Below are positions 50,041 to 59,670 of a DNA stretch of 64,000 nt, one piece after another. The notes under the pieces were generated by a model. That model did not search any database. It saw only the letters and a program-made list of their open reading frames with translations, and was not told the origin of the DNA. Source of the stretch: Gordonia spumicola (lineage in GTDB: Bacteria; Actinomycetota; Actinomycetes; Mycobacteriales; Mycobacteriaceae); contig NZ_BJOV01000005.1 in NCBI RefSeq assembly GCF_009932475.1, forward strand, positions 124,001 through 188,000, in the 5' to 3' direction. Position numbers and translations under genes: made by a program. The stretch's first letter is position 1. Each line of letters begins with the position of its first letter.

Positions 50041-51203
50041 TGCTTCCCGTCATCGAGCAGTGGCTCGCCGCCAACGCCGATCGGGTGATCGCCTGGCGCC
50101 GCGAGATCCATGCGTCGCCGGAGTTGTCGATGGCCGAGACGAAGACGACCGCGACCGTGGTCCGCATCCTCTCGGACGCCGGACTGCACCCGACGGTGCT
50201 TCCCAAGGGCACGGGCGTGGTCTGTGATCTCGGGCCGTCCGACGCCCCGCGGATCGGGCTGCGCGCCGACCTGGACGGGCTGCCCGTCCCCGAGCAGACC
50301 GGGCTGCCGTTCGCGTCGCGCAACGAGGGCGTCTCCCATTCGTGCGGTCACGACGCGCACGCCGCGATCCTGCTCGGCGTCGGACTGCTGCTCGATGAGA
50401 TCGACAAGGCGGGCGACCTGAAGGTCGGCGTGCGGCTGCTGTTCCAGGCGGCGGAGGAGGTGATGCCGGGCGGCGCGCTGGACGCGATCGACGCGGGTGT
50501 CACCGACGGCCTCAGCCGGATCTTCGCCCTGCACTGCGACCCGCACCTGCAGGTCGGAACCGTCGGCCTGCGGACCGGACCGCTCACGTCGGCGGCCGAT
50601 CGCGTCGAGGTCCACCTGCACGGGCCGGGCGGTCACAGTTCCCGCCCGCACCTGACGAGCGACCTGGTCTACGCGATGGGCGCCATCATCACCGGTCTGC
50701 CCGGCATCCTGTCACGGCGCGTCGACCCGCGGTCGGGCACCGTCATGGCGTGGGGTTCGGTGCATTCGGGGAACGCGCCGAACGCGATCCCGCAGGAGGG
50801 CCGCATGCGCGGCACCGTCCGCACCGGCGATCACGAGACGTGGCAGTTGTTGGAGCCGCTGGTGCGGAGCGTGATCGGCGAGATCGCCGCGCCGCTCGGA
50901 GTGGCATGCGACATCACCTACTTCCGCGGGGTGCCGCCCGTCGTCAACGACGCGGACAGCGTGCAGATCCTGCGGCACGCGGTGGACGCCATCGGACCGG
51001 ACGCCGACGTCGACACCCCGCAGTCGCCCGGCGGCGAGGACTTCGCGTGGTACCTGGAGAAGGTTCCCGGCGCGATGGCCCGCCTCGGCGTGTGGAGCGG
51101 CTCCGGACCGATGTGCGATCTGCATCAGCCGAACTTCGACATCGACGAGCGAGCCCTCTCCGTCGGTATCGCGACCCTCGCCGGAGCCGTCCTCGGGTCC
51201 TGA
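50040..51203 (+). CDS. M20-family amidohydrolase (AmiB1-like)
   Basis: 387 residues from ATG 50040. Metal ligands and catalytic groups appear in VSHSCGHDAHAAILLG (Cys, His, Asp-His), FQAAEEVMPGGA (Glu-Glu) and GGEDFAWYLEKVPG; RREIHASPELSMAE begins the fold. The dimerisation domain includes HGPGGHSSRPH. Hydrolyses N-acyl amino acids or related amides. The equivalent mycobacterial position is occupied by amiB1. Confidence 0.9.
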   Translation: MLPVIEQWLAANADRVIAWRREIHASPELSMAETKTTATVVRILSDAGLHPTVLPKGTGVVCDLGPSDAPRIGLRADLDGLPVPEQTGLPFASRNEGVSHSCGHDAHAAILLGVGLLLDEIDKAGDLKVGVRLLFQAAEEVMPGGALDAIDAGVTDGLSRIFALHCDPHLQVGTVGLRTGPLTSAADRVEVHLHGPGGHSSRPHLTSDLVYAMGAIITGLPGILSRRVDPRSGTVMAWGSVHSGNAPNAIPQEGRMRGTVRTGDHETWQLLEPLVRSVIGEIAAPLGVACDITYFRGVPPVVNDADSVQILRHAVDAIGPDADVDTPQSPGGEDFAWYLEKVPGAMARLGVWSGSGPMCDLHQPNFDIDERALSVGIATLAGAVLGS

Positions 51204-51214
51204 ACGTCCGCCCG

Positions 51215-51703
51215 TCAGTCGTCGTCGAGCGGCGCCGCGGGGCCGGGACCCACGTTGCGGGCCTCGTGGAGGCGGAGCCGTTGGACGTAGTCGGCCGGCG
51301 CGCCCGCGACTTCGGCCGCGTCGGCCATCACCCCGAGGTAGCGGGCCGAGGGCAGACCGCCTTCGTATCCGTCGATGACGTACAACCAGGCCAGCACGGC
51401 GCCGTCCGCGGTGTCCACGCGTGCGCGGATCTTGCGGTGGACCCCGAGTTCGGTGCCCTCCCACTGGTCGAGGTTGCGTTCGTCCTCGTCGGGGACGTCG
51501 TAGAGGACGACGAAGACGCGGGCGTCGACGTCGTCGCGGTCCTCAGTGACGGTCGCCAGCGAGCCCTCCCAGCCGATGTCGTCGCCTGCGAATGTGAGCC
51601 GCCAACCGCACAGCCACCCGGTGGAGTGCATGGGGGAGTGCGGCGCGCGCTGCAACATCTGCGCAGGATCCATGTTCGAGGCGTACGCGGCGTAGATGGG
51701 CAC
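51215..51703 (-). CDS. Gamma-glutamylcyclotransferase-like protein
   Basis: 162 residues. YAAYASNMDPAQMLQRAPHS is the cyclotransferase fold signature (Y-x-x-Y-G-S-N-x-x), and VFVVLYDVPDEDERNLDQWE plus the buried acid segment (WEGTEL) continue it. The glycine of the classical YGSN is Ala here, so activity is uncertain. Homologues lie beside lpdA in mycobacteria (Rv3304). Convergent with the amidohydrolase. Confidence 0.8.
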   Translation of the reverse strand: MPIYAAYASNMDPAQMLQRAPHSPMHSTGWLCGWRLTFAGDDIGWEGSLATVTEDRDDVDARVFVVLYDVPDEDERNLDQWEGTELGVHRKIRARVDTADGAVLAWLYVIDGYEGGLPSARYLGVMADAAEVAGAPADYVQRLRLHEARNVGPGPAAPLDDD

Positions 51704-51797
51704 GCGGTCAGCCTATTCGGTTCCGCGATGCGGCGGAACCGTGACCCGGCTAAGTTTGAGTGGTCAATCCGTCTCACATGTCCAGGAGTGTGCAACT

Positions 51798-53201
51798 GTG
51801 TCCAGAATCGTCATCATCGGATCGGGTCCGGCGGGGTACGAGGCGGCCCTCGCGGGCGCGGCGTACGGCGCCGACATCACGATGATCGATTCGGACGGCC
51901 CCGGCGGCGCGTGCGTCCTGTGGGACTGCGTCCCGTCGAAGACGTTCATCGCGTCCACCGGCATCCGCACGGACGTCCGACGCGCGCGCGACCTCGGCGT
52001 CCACGTGCAGGTCGACGCGTCCCAGATCGACCTTCCCCGCATTCACCAGCGTGTGAAGGACCTCGCGTTCGCCCAGTCCGCCGACATTCGCGCCCGCCTC
52101 ACGAGCGAGGGCGTGAAGATCGTGTCCGGCCGGGCGCGGCTCGCCGCCACGCGGTCCGGCGTCGGAGCACACACCGTCGTCGCCACCCTGCCGGACGGTG
52201 CGGAGCAGGAGTTCGAGGCCGACGTCGTCCTGATCGCGACCGGAGCGTCGCCGCGTGTGCTCGCCTCCGCGGTCCCGGACGGGGTCCGGATCCTGAACTG
52301 GCGTCAGCTGTACGACCTCACCGAGCTGCCCGAGCATCTGATCATCGTCGGATCGGGCGTGACCGGCGCGGAGTTCGCCCACGCCTACACCGAACTCGGC
52401 GTCAAGGTGACGCTCGTGTCCAGCCGCGATCGTGTCCTGCCGCACGAGGACGAGGACGCGGCACTGGTGCTTGAAGACGCGTTCTCCGAGCGCGGCGTCA
52501 CCCTCATCAAGCATGCGCGCGCCGACGAGGTGACCTCCGATGAGACGACGGCGACCGTCCACCTCGCCGACGGCACGAAGGTCGTCGGCTCGCACGTCCT
52601 GATGACGGTCGGATCGGTCCCCAACACCGAGGGCCTCGGCCTCGACGACGCGGGAGTGGCCGTCGACCGGGGTGGGTACATCACGGTGGACCGCGTGTCG
52701 CGGACCTCGGTCCCCGGCGTCTACGCCGCGGGCGACTGCACCGGCCTGCTTCCGCTCGCGTCCGTCGCGGCCATGCAGGGGCGAATCGCGATGTACCACT
52801 CGCTCGGCGAAGGCGTCAGCCCGCTGCGGCTGAAGACGGTGGCCTCGGCGATCTTCACCCGCCCCGAGATCGCCAACGTCGGCGTCTCGCAGAAGGCGAT
52901 CGACGCGGGCGAGTACCCGGCGCGCACCGTGATGCTCCCGCTCAAGACCAACCCGCGCGCCAAGATGAGCGGCCTGCGCCGCGGTTTCATCAAGATCTTC
53001 TGCCGACCGGCGACCGGCGTCGTCATCGGCGGAGTCGTCGTCGCGCCGAACGCGTCGGAACTGATCCTGCCGATCGCGCTCGCCGTCGAGAACAAGCTGC
53101 AGGTGTCCGAGGTCGCGAACACGTTCTCCGTCTATCCGTCGCTGTCGGGATCGGTCGCCGAGGCCGCTCGTCAACTCGTCCGGCACGACGACCTGGACTG
53201 A
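51798..53201 (+). CDS. lpdA: Flavoprotein disulfide reductase / NAD(P)H quinone reductase LpdA
   Basis: 467 residues from GTG 51798 (VSRIVIIGSGPAGYEAALAG). FAD motif at the N terminus, NAD(P)-binding LIIVGSGVTGAEFAHAY, and GVYAAGDCTGLLPLASVA. The redox position reads GGACVLWDCVPSK with Cys 39 and 44, the CX4C spacing of true disulfide reductases. The C-terminal catalytic His-Glu pair is missing (NTFSVYPSLSGSVAEAARQL), as in M. tuberculosis LpdA. So quinone reduction is likelier than lipoamide reduction. Upstream of a 13E12 gene. Confidence 0.9.
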   Translation: MSRIVIIGSGPAGYEAALAGAAYGADITMIDSDGPGGACVLWDCVPSKTFIASTGIRTDVRRARDLGVHVQVDASQIDLPRIHQRVKDLAFAQSADIRARLTSEGVKIVSGRARLAATRSGVGAHTVVATLPDGAEQEFEADVVLIATGASPRVLASAVPDGVRILNWRQLYDLTELPEHLIIVGSGVTGAEFAHAYTELGVKVTLVSSRDRVLPHEDEDAALVLEDAFSERGVTLIKHARADEVTSDETTATVHLADGTKVVGSHVLMTVGSVPNTEGLGLDDAGVAVDRGGYITVDRVSRTSVPGVYAAGDCTGLLPLASVAAMQGRIAMYHSLGEGVSPLRLKTVASAIFTRPEIANVGVSQKAIDAGEYPARTVMLPLKTNPRAKMSGLRRGFIKIFCRPATGVVIGGVVVAPNASELILPIALAVENKLQVSEVANTFSVYPSLSGSVAEAARQLVRHDDLD

Positions 53202-53305
53202 CGATGCGTGCCCGACGCTCCCGCCCTGCTCGTCGAGTGGAGTGTCGTTCTGTCCGAACCGAAGGGTTGAGACGCCGGACAGTACGACGGGCGGAGTGAG
53301 CGCAC

Positions 53306-53347
53306 GACGGTGTCCCCGCCTGACCTTGTCAGGCGGGGTACCGCACC
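53306..53347. repeat. Terminator repeat, copy 2, at the end of the 13E12 gene
   Basis: The hairpin CCCCGCCTGAC/GTCAGGCGGGG with flanks GACGGTGT and GTACCGCACC matches 29933-29972 in about 40 of 43 positions. It covers the last codons and terminator of the HNH gene. Confidence 0.75.
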
Positions 53348-54849
53348 ACGTCCGTCCCCGGCGGGACGGGCGGACCCGGTGGCGGGGCCGGAATCCGGCA
53401 GGACAGCCACTTTTCGACGGCCGATCCGGACTCGGTGACCCGATCGCCGTACGTGGGGAGGATCTTCTCCGGCTGCAACGCGTGGTTGACCTTCCACGGC
53501 TCGTTCGAGCCGGTGGGCCGCCATCCGACCCGGCCTGTGAAGGGCCCGGTCTGCAGGATGGTGGTCTCCCATCCACCGGGTGTGGTCGAGACCGACCTGT
53601 TGTGGCCGCCGCACGCCCCGCCGAGGTGGTCCACATCGGTCGGACCGCCGTCTTGCCAGTCCGGCATGTGATGGGCCTGGGTCCGCGACCACGGGACAGT
53701 GCATCCGGGCGCGGTGCAGCCGCGGTCACGACCGAACAGTGCGAGCCGTTGGGCCCTGGAGGCGAGGCGCTTGCCGCGGCCGAGATAGAGAATCTGTGCT
53801 GAGGCGTTGGCGAACACTTCCAACCACGGCGTCGCATCGCCGGCGATCTCGACGAGATCCTTGACCGGTAGACGCGTGCCGGTGGCGGTGGTCGCGACAC
53901 CGGTACGAGCTTCGAGGTCGTCCAGCGATGCGGTCACCACGAGTTGTGACGACAGTGAGGTGCCTTCGCCGAGGCCGCCGTTGGCGATGAGGAACGTCCA
54001 CATCGCCTCCAGCGCATCGTGATTGCGCTGCGACTGCGAACGAGTGTCCCGTTCGGCGGCCGCAGAGAGGGCGTCGGGGTCGACATTGGCCGATGATCCG
54101 GACGGGGACTGCTCGTCGTCGGGATTGTTCATCCCCGGTGCCGCCCACAATACGAGCAGTGCCTCAAGCTTGGCGCGGGCCGCCGGGGTCAGCTTCGCGC
54201 TGATCGCCGACATGAGTCGCCGATCCTGCGGGGCGAGGGTGACTCCGCGGGTGCGGGCTCGGTCGGTGTCGTCGGTCAACTCCCCGTCGGGATCGAGGTG
54301 AGCGAGAATCCGCTTGCCAGCGGTCCGGGTCTGTTCGGGAGTCAGCGTCCGCGCCACCCCGGCCAACTCTGCTTCGGCGCGGGCCTTCACCTCGGCGGGA
54401 ACCGCCGCCGGGATCGCGTCCATAACGTCGACGATCTCCGCAACATGGTCGAGGGACAGGTCACCGTCGGAGACGGCGTCCGCGGTGGCCGGGAGTGTCG
54501 GGTCGAGTGGTTCGCCGGAGAAGGCGACCAGCGAGCTCAGGCTCAATGCGGCGTCGGTGCGCTGTTTGCGGGCCCGCGCCGACAGCCGGAGTTGACCTTC
54601 GAGGTACTTGCCGGGCATCTGTGACCCGGCAAGACGGTACGCACCGCGCTGGGAGATCTCGGCGAACAGCCGGGCATCCACACCGACACCGCGACGGTTG
54701 GACCGCTCATTGACGTCGGAGGCGGCGAGCAGTTCCCGGTCGGACAGCCCGGCCAGGGACGCCGCGGCGAGTTTCTGCGTGACCTGATCGCGCAGTTGAG
54801 CGAGTTCGAGAGGATTGTCGGGGAGCTCGATGTCCGACATGTTGTCCAC
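53329..54849 (-). CDS. 13E12-family HNH endonuclease-type protein (DUF222)
   Basis: 506 residues. The N-terminal DUF222 domain (about 15-330) is helical; the C-terminal HNH motif is GCTAPGCTVPWSRTQAHHMP then DWQDGGPTDVDHLGGACGGHN, with zinc Cys, the HH dyad and the final GHN. These genes are repeated in mycolata genomes (REP13E12 of M. tuberculosis) and serve as phage integration sites. Nearly intact here, with a distinct terminator repeat. Role unknown; mobile or domesticated nuclease. Confidence 0.88.
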   Translation of the reverse strand: MDNMSDIELPDNPLELAQLRDQVTQKLAAASLAGLSDRELLAASDVNERSNRRGVGVDARLFAEISQRGAYRLAGSQMPGKYLEGQLRLSARARKQRTDAALSLSSLVAFSGEPLDPTLPATADAVSDGDLSLDHVAEIVDVMDAIPAAVPAEVKARAEAELAGVARTLTPEQTRTAGKRILAHLDPDGELTDDTDRARTRGVTLAPQDRRLMSAISAKLTPAARAKLEALLVLWAAPGMNNPDDEQSPSGSSANVDPDALSAAAERDTRSQSQRNHDALEAMWTFLIANGGLGEGTSLSSQLVVTASLDDLEARTGVATTATGTRLPVKDLVEIAGDATPWLEVFANASAQILYLGRGKRLASRAQRLALFGRDRGCTAPGCTVPWSRTQAHHMPDWQDGGPTDVDHLGGACGGHNRSVSTTPGGWETTILQTGPFTGRVGWRPTGSNEPWKVNHALQPEKILPTYGDRVTESGSAVEKWLSCRIPAPPPGPPVPPGTDVVRYPA

Positions 54850-54894
54850 CTCCTTCGCCGACTGTCTGGTTCTATCGTTGCTACCATTCTAGTT

Positions 54895-55137
54895 CACTAT
54901 GTTTCATATCACAATGACCTAGACTATGTGTTCGATAATGTTGGGCTCCCGGTGGTCGCTCGCGTGCCTCGCCTGAAGAAGGCTGAGGCACGCCTCGGGT
55001 CTGATGTCCAGATGGTGATTCACGGTGACGACGTAGGTCCCTGCCGAATCCTCGGTCGCCCCGACCGGTACTTCGACGGCCGATTAGACCCCATCGACCT
55101 ATTCCAATATTCTTTAGAATATGAGTTCTTGGGGTGA
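54895..55137 (+). pseudogene. Possible gene remnant ahead of the MFS gene
   Basis: Between the 13E12 gene and the MFS gene, a plus-strand frame reads YVSYHNDLDYVFDNVGLPVV, VARVPRLKKAEARLGSDVQM and PCRILGRPDRYFDGRLDPID, ending in EYEFLG then stop at 55137. The composition is protein-like and AT-richer than neighbours, but there is no clear start or site; the 13E12 gene may have cut its 5' end. It could also be chance. Family unknown. Confidence 0.3.
55107..55122. promoter_or_regulatory. Palindrome over the MFS start codon
   Basis: ATATTC-TTTA-GAATAT is perfect and overlaps the ATG at 55121. It is a likely operator for the ArsR-family protein encoded at 56512, by position. Confidence 0.5.
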
Positions 55138-56515
55138 GCTGCTGGGCCGCGAGCATCGCGCATCGGTGATCGTGATGGCCGGCGGCGTGGCGCTGTACGC
55201 GACCAACGTCTATCTGACGACGAGTCTGCTGCCGAACGCGGTGTCGGACATCGGCGGCGAGGAGCTCTACTCGTGGACGATGACGGTGTTCCTCGTCGCA
55301 TCGGTGATCTCGTCGATGCTCGTCAGTCGCTCGTTGGCGAGATTCGGGGCACGGGCGTCGTACTCGGCGGGATTCCTCGGATTCGCCGCGGGAACCGTCG
55401 TGGCCGCGGCGTCGCCCACGATGGTCGTGATGCTCGTGGGACGAGGACTGCAGGGCCTGGCGGCCGGACTGCTCGCCGGTCTCGGCTTCGCCGTGGTCAG
55501 AACGGTACTGCCCGCGCACCTGTGGCAGCGGGCGATCGCGCTGATGTCGGCGATGTGGGGTGTCGGCAACGTGATCGGTCCCGTCGTCGGCGGATTCTTC
55601 GCCCAGCTCGGCCTGTGGCGCGGCGCGTTCGTACTGTTGGCGGCCATCTCGCTCGCTCTCGTCGCGCTGACCTTTCGCGCATTGCCGTCGCGTGGCGGTG
55701 AGGACTCCGCCGCAGATCCGGTCCCGTGGATCTCGTTGGCGCTTCTGACGTCGACGGCCGCCGCGGTCAGCGTCGCGTCGATCGTCGACGGCGTCGCGAT
55801 GGTCGTCCTGCTCGGCGTCGCCGCACTGACGGCCGCGGCGTTCATCGTCTACGAGCGGTCCGCTCCCGACAGCGTGCTGCCCGCGATGACGTACAGCGGG
55901 CGGTCGCCGCTGAGGTGGATCTACCTGTCGATCATCGTGCTGGCGGTGGTCTCGACGGTCGAGACGTTCATCCCGCTGTTCGGCCAGCGGATCGGCGGCC
56001 TGTCGCCGCTCGCCGCGGGCTTCCTCGGGGCCGCGATCTCCTGGGGATGGACCATCGCGTCGATCTGGTCGAGCGGTGTCGACACCGACAGGATGCGCCG
56101 CGTGGTGCGGGTCGCGGGGCCGATCGTCCTCGGCGGCGGCCTCGGCGTCTACGCCCTCCTGCAACTCGCCGACCCGTCCGGCCCGGTGATCGCGGGCTGG
56201 TACATCGCGCTCCTCGTCGCGGGTTGCGGCATCGGCATGGCGATGGCGCACTGGTTCACCGCGGGCATGCGCGTCAGCACCGACGACGCCGAGGCGACCC
56301 AGGCGTCGGCCGGACTCAACACGAGTCAGCTGATCGCCAACGCGTTCGGTTCGGCGCTCGCCGGGGTGCTCGTGTCCCTCGGCGGAGACGACATCGTGTC
56401 GTCGGCGCGCATCCTCGGATTCGGGTTCGCGGCGATCGCGCTGCTGGCGGTCGTCGTCGCCTTCCGCGAGTTCGCGGCCGCCCGCGCGTGGCGTTCGGAG
56501 AAGGTCGACGCATGA
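55121..56515 (+). CDS. MFS exporter (DHA2-like)
   Basis: 464 residues, about 14 membrane segments. MAGGVALYATNVYLTTSLLP begins helix 1, and MLVGRGLQGLAAGLLAGLGF matches motif B of the family; motif A-like SRSLARFGARASYSAGF follows helix 2. Probably a drug or metal-complex exporter. Its stop overlaps the ArsR-rhodanese gene, which may repress it through the palindrome at its own start codon. Confidence 0.87.
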   Translation: MSSWGELLGREHRASVIVMAGGVALYATNVYLTTSLLPNAVSDIGGEELYSWTMTVFLVASVISSMLVSRSLARFGARASYSAGFLGFAAGTVVAAASPTMVVMLVGRGLQGLAAGLLAGLGFAVVRTVLPAHLWQRAIALMSAMWGVGNVIGPVVGGFFAQLGLWRGAFVLLAAISLALVALTFRALPSRGGEDSAADPVPWISLALLTSTAAAVSVASIVDGVAMVVLLGVAALTAAAFIVYERSAPDSVLPAMTYSGRSPLRWIYLSIIVLAVVSTVETFIPLFGQRIGGLSPLAAGFLGAAISWGWTIASIWSSGVDTDRMRRVVRVAGPIVLGGGLGVYALLQLADPSGPVIAGWYIALLVAGCGIGMAMAHWFTAGMRVSTDDAEATQASAGLNTSQLIANAFGSALAGVLVSLGGDDIVSSARILGFGFAAIALLAVVVAFREFAAARAWRSEKVDA

Positions 56516-57162
56516 CCGACGACGACGTCTATCGGCAGCTGGCCCGCATCGGGAAGGCGCTGTCGAACCCGCTCCGCCTCCGCCTGCTCGACCGGCTCGA
56601 ACTGGGGGAGCACACGGTCGACGAACTCGCCGAGGCGACCGGGACACCGGTCAAGAACACGTCCGCGCAACTGCAGCAGCTTCGAGCGGCCCAGCTCGTG
56701 CACGCCCGCCGAGACGGGACACGTGTGCACTATCGCGTCGCCGGACCCGCGACGTCCCAGTTCCTCGGCGCTTTCGCCGACTACGCGAAGACGTCGCTGG
56801 CCGATCTGCGCGATCACCTCGCGTCGATGCACGAGCATCCTGCCGCACTCGAGCTCGTCGACGTCGACGAACTCGACGACCTGATGGAGTCCGGCGACAT
56901 CGTGCTGATCGACGTCCGGTCCGCGGACGACTACGCGCGTGGGCACGTGCCGGGAGCCGTGTCGATCCCCGTCGCGGACCTCGATGAGCGCATCGGCGAG
57001 CTGCCGGCCGACGGTGACGTGATCGCCTACTGTTCGGGGCCGTACTGCGTGGCGTCGGCCGACGCCGTGACCGTCCTGATCGCGGCGGGCCGCACCGCGC
57101 GTCGAGTGGACGGGGGGATCACCTCGTGGGTGAGGTCCGGCCGCCCACTCGACACACCCTGA
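56512..57162 (+). CDS. ArsR-family regulator fused to a rhodanese domain
   Basis: 216 residues. N-terminal winged helix (about 5-90): GKALSNPLRLRLLDRLELGE, HTVDELAEATGTPVKNTSAQ, LQQLRAAQLVHARRDGTRVH. C-terminal rhodanese domain (about 105-216): IVLIDVRSADDYARGHVPGA and the catalytic loop YCSGPYCVAS with two Cys. Such fusions sense sulfur species or redox state; the rhodanese Cys may be the sensor. Coupled to the MFS exporter. Confidence 0.9.
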   Translation: MTDDDVYRQLARIGKALSNPLRLRLLDRLELGEHTVDELAEATGTPVKNTSAQLQQLRAAQLVHARRDGTRVHYRVAGPATSQFLGAFADYAKTSLADLRDHLASMHEHPAALELVDVDELDDLMESGDIVLIDVRSADDYARGHVPGAVSIPVADLDERIGELPADGDVIAYCSGPYCVASADAVTVLIAAGRTARRVDGGITSWVRSGRPLDTP

Positions 57163-57163
57163 G

Positions 57164-57649
57164 TCAGGCCGCGAGGAATGCGTCGATCTGGTTGATCGAC
57201 AGCGACGCGCCCTCGACGACGCCCATCTCCAGGACCTTGTCCAGGTCGGCCGCCGACGCGTAGGTCGACGTGTACACCGCGCGTGTGCCGGTGTCGATCG
57301 CCGTGAACTCGAACAGGTTCGTCGACACGGGCATGCCGTCGACGGGATTCAGATCGGCGTCGGCGAAGCCGTCGTCGAAGGCGAGCGACGACGTCGGGTC
57401 GATCGCGGTGAACTTCCACCAGCCGCCGAACTTCTCGCCCTCGGGGGACGTCATGAAGTAGCGGGCCTGGCCGCCGGGAGCGAACTCGAAGTCGACGAAC
57501 GTCGCCGGGTAGGTCGGCGGGCCCCAGATCTGCTCGAGCTGACGCGGGTCGGCGTAGATCTGCCAGACGCGGTCGACCGGAGCTGCGAACTCGGCGGTGA
57601 TCGTCAGCGTGAGGTTGTCGAGGTCGGGGGTGGCTGAGATGACGGGCAT
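57164..57649 (-). CDS. SRPBCC/AHSA1-domain protein
   Basis: 161 residues from ATG 57649 with GGAG upstream. TLTITAEFAAPVDRVWQIYA then DPRQLEQIWGPPTYPATFVD is the START-like Aha1 pattern, with GGWWKFTAIDPTSSLAFDDG later. The fold binds hydrophobic ligands; the substrate is unknown. It follows an ArsR gene in the same orientation, as commonly seen for such pairs. Confidence 0.87.
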   Translation of the reverse strand: MPVISATPDLDNLTLTITAEFAAPVDRVWQIYADPRQLEQIWGPPTYPATFVDFEFAPGGQARYFMTSPEGEKFGGWWKFTAIDPTSSLAFDDGFADADLNPVDGMPVSTNLFEFTAIDTGTRAVYTSTYASAADLDKVLEMGVVEGASLSINQIDAFLAA

Positions 57650-57675
57650 GATGGCTCCTCTGGAGAACGGGGTGG

Positions 57676-58005
57676 TCAGGGGTCGGTTGCGAGAAGATCG
57701 TCGATCCGGGAGATCCGGCCGCGCCAGATCTGTTCGATGTCGGCGAGCATGGACGCCACCGACCGCACAGCTTTCACATCGCCCGACGCCAATTGCTGGC
57801 GACCGTCGCGCCGCTTGGTCAGCAGCCCGGCCTTCTCGAGCACGGCGACGTGTTTCTGCACCGCGGCGAAGCTCATGTCGTACTTCTCCGCCAGGGCGCT
57901 GACCGAGTGCTCGCCGGCGAGGACTCGGCGGAGGATGTCCCGTCGTGTCCGGTCGGAGAGGGCGTGGAACAGTGCGTCGGCCCTGTCCTCGTCGTCCTCG
58001 GTCAT
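57676..58005 (-). CDS. ArsR-family transcriptional regulator
   Basis: 109 residues. Winged helix: FHALSDRTRRDILRRVLAGE, HSVSALAEKYDMSFAAVQKH, VAVLEKAGLLTKRRDGRQQL. The metal-binding cysteines of classical ArsR are absent, as usual for regulators paired with SRPBCC proteins. A perfect palindrome (58016-58033) ten bases upstream of its start is the probable operator, controlling itself and the SRPBCC gene. Confidence 0.9.
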   Translation of the reverse strand: MTEDDEDRADALFHALSDRTRRDILRRVLAGEHSVSALAEKYDMSFAAVQKHVAVLEKAGLLTKRRDGRQQLASGDVKAVRSVASMLADIEQIWRGRISRIDDLLATDP

Positions 58006-58015
58006 GACTCAAATG

Positions 58016-58033
58016 TACAACCATTTGGTTGTA
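58016..58033. promoter_or_regulatory. Operator palindrome for the ArsR/SRPBCC pair
   Basis: TACAACCA-TT-TGGTTGTA is perfect over 8 bp per arm, just upstream of the ArsR start at 58005. ACAACC half-sites are typical of this regulator type. Confidence 0.7.
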
Positions 58034-58041
58034 TGTCAAGG

Positions 58042-58065
58042 CCCTCGACTCCGCTCGAGGGTCGG
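58042..58065 (+). repeat. Dispersed repeat, copy 4
   Basis: CCCTCGACTCCGCTCGAGGG then TCGG, matching the copy inside the EamA gene over the first 18 bases. Lies between the ArsR promoter and glpK. Confidence 0.75.
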
Positions 58066-58110
58066 AAAGGACCGCTCGGGGGTGCCTTGAGAGGGGGTGC
58101 GAGGGTGAGG

Positions 58111-59619
<1,509 letters not shown>

Positions 59620-59670
59620 GCCGTCAGTGTGCCATGTCACATACAGTTACTCTCCGGTAGGCTCTCGCTC

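Noticed and set aside
53172..53328. Second terminator or small gene after lpdA
   Set aside because: Only the repeat hairpin at 53306-53347 is convincing; nothing coding was found in this gap.
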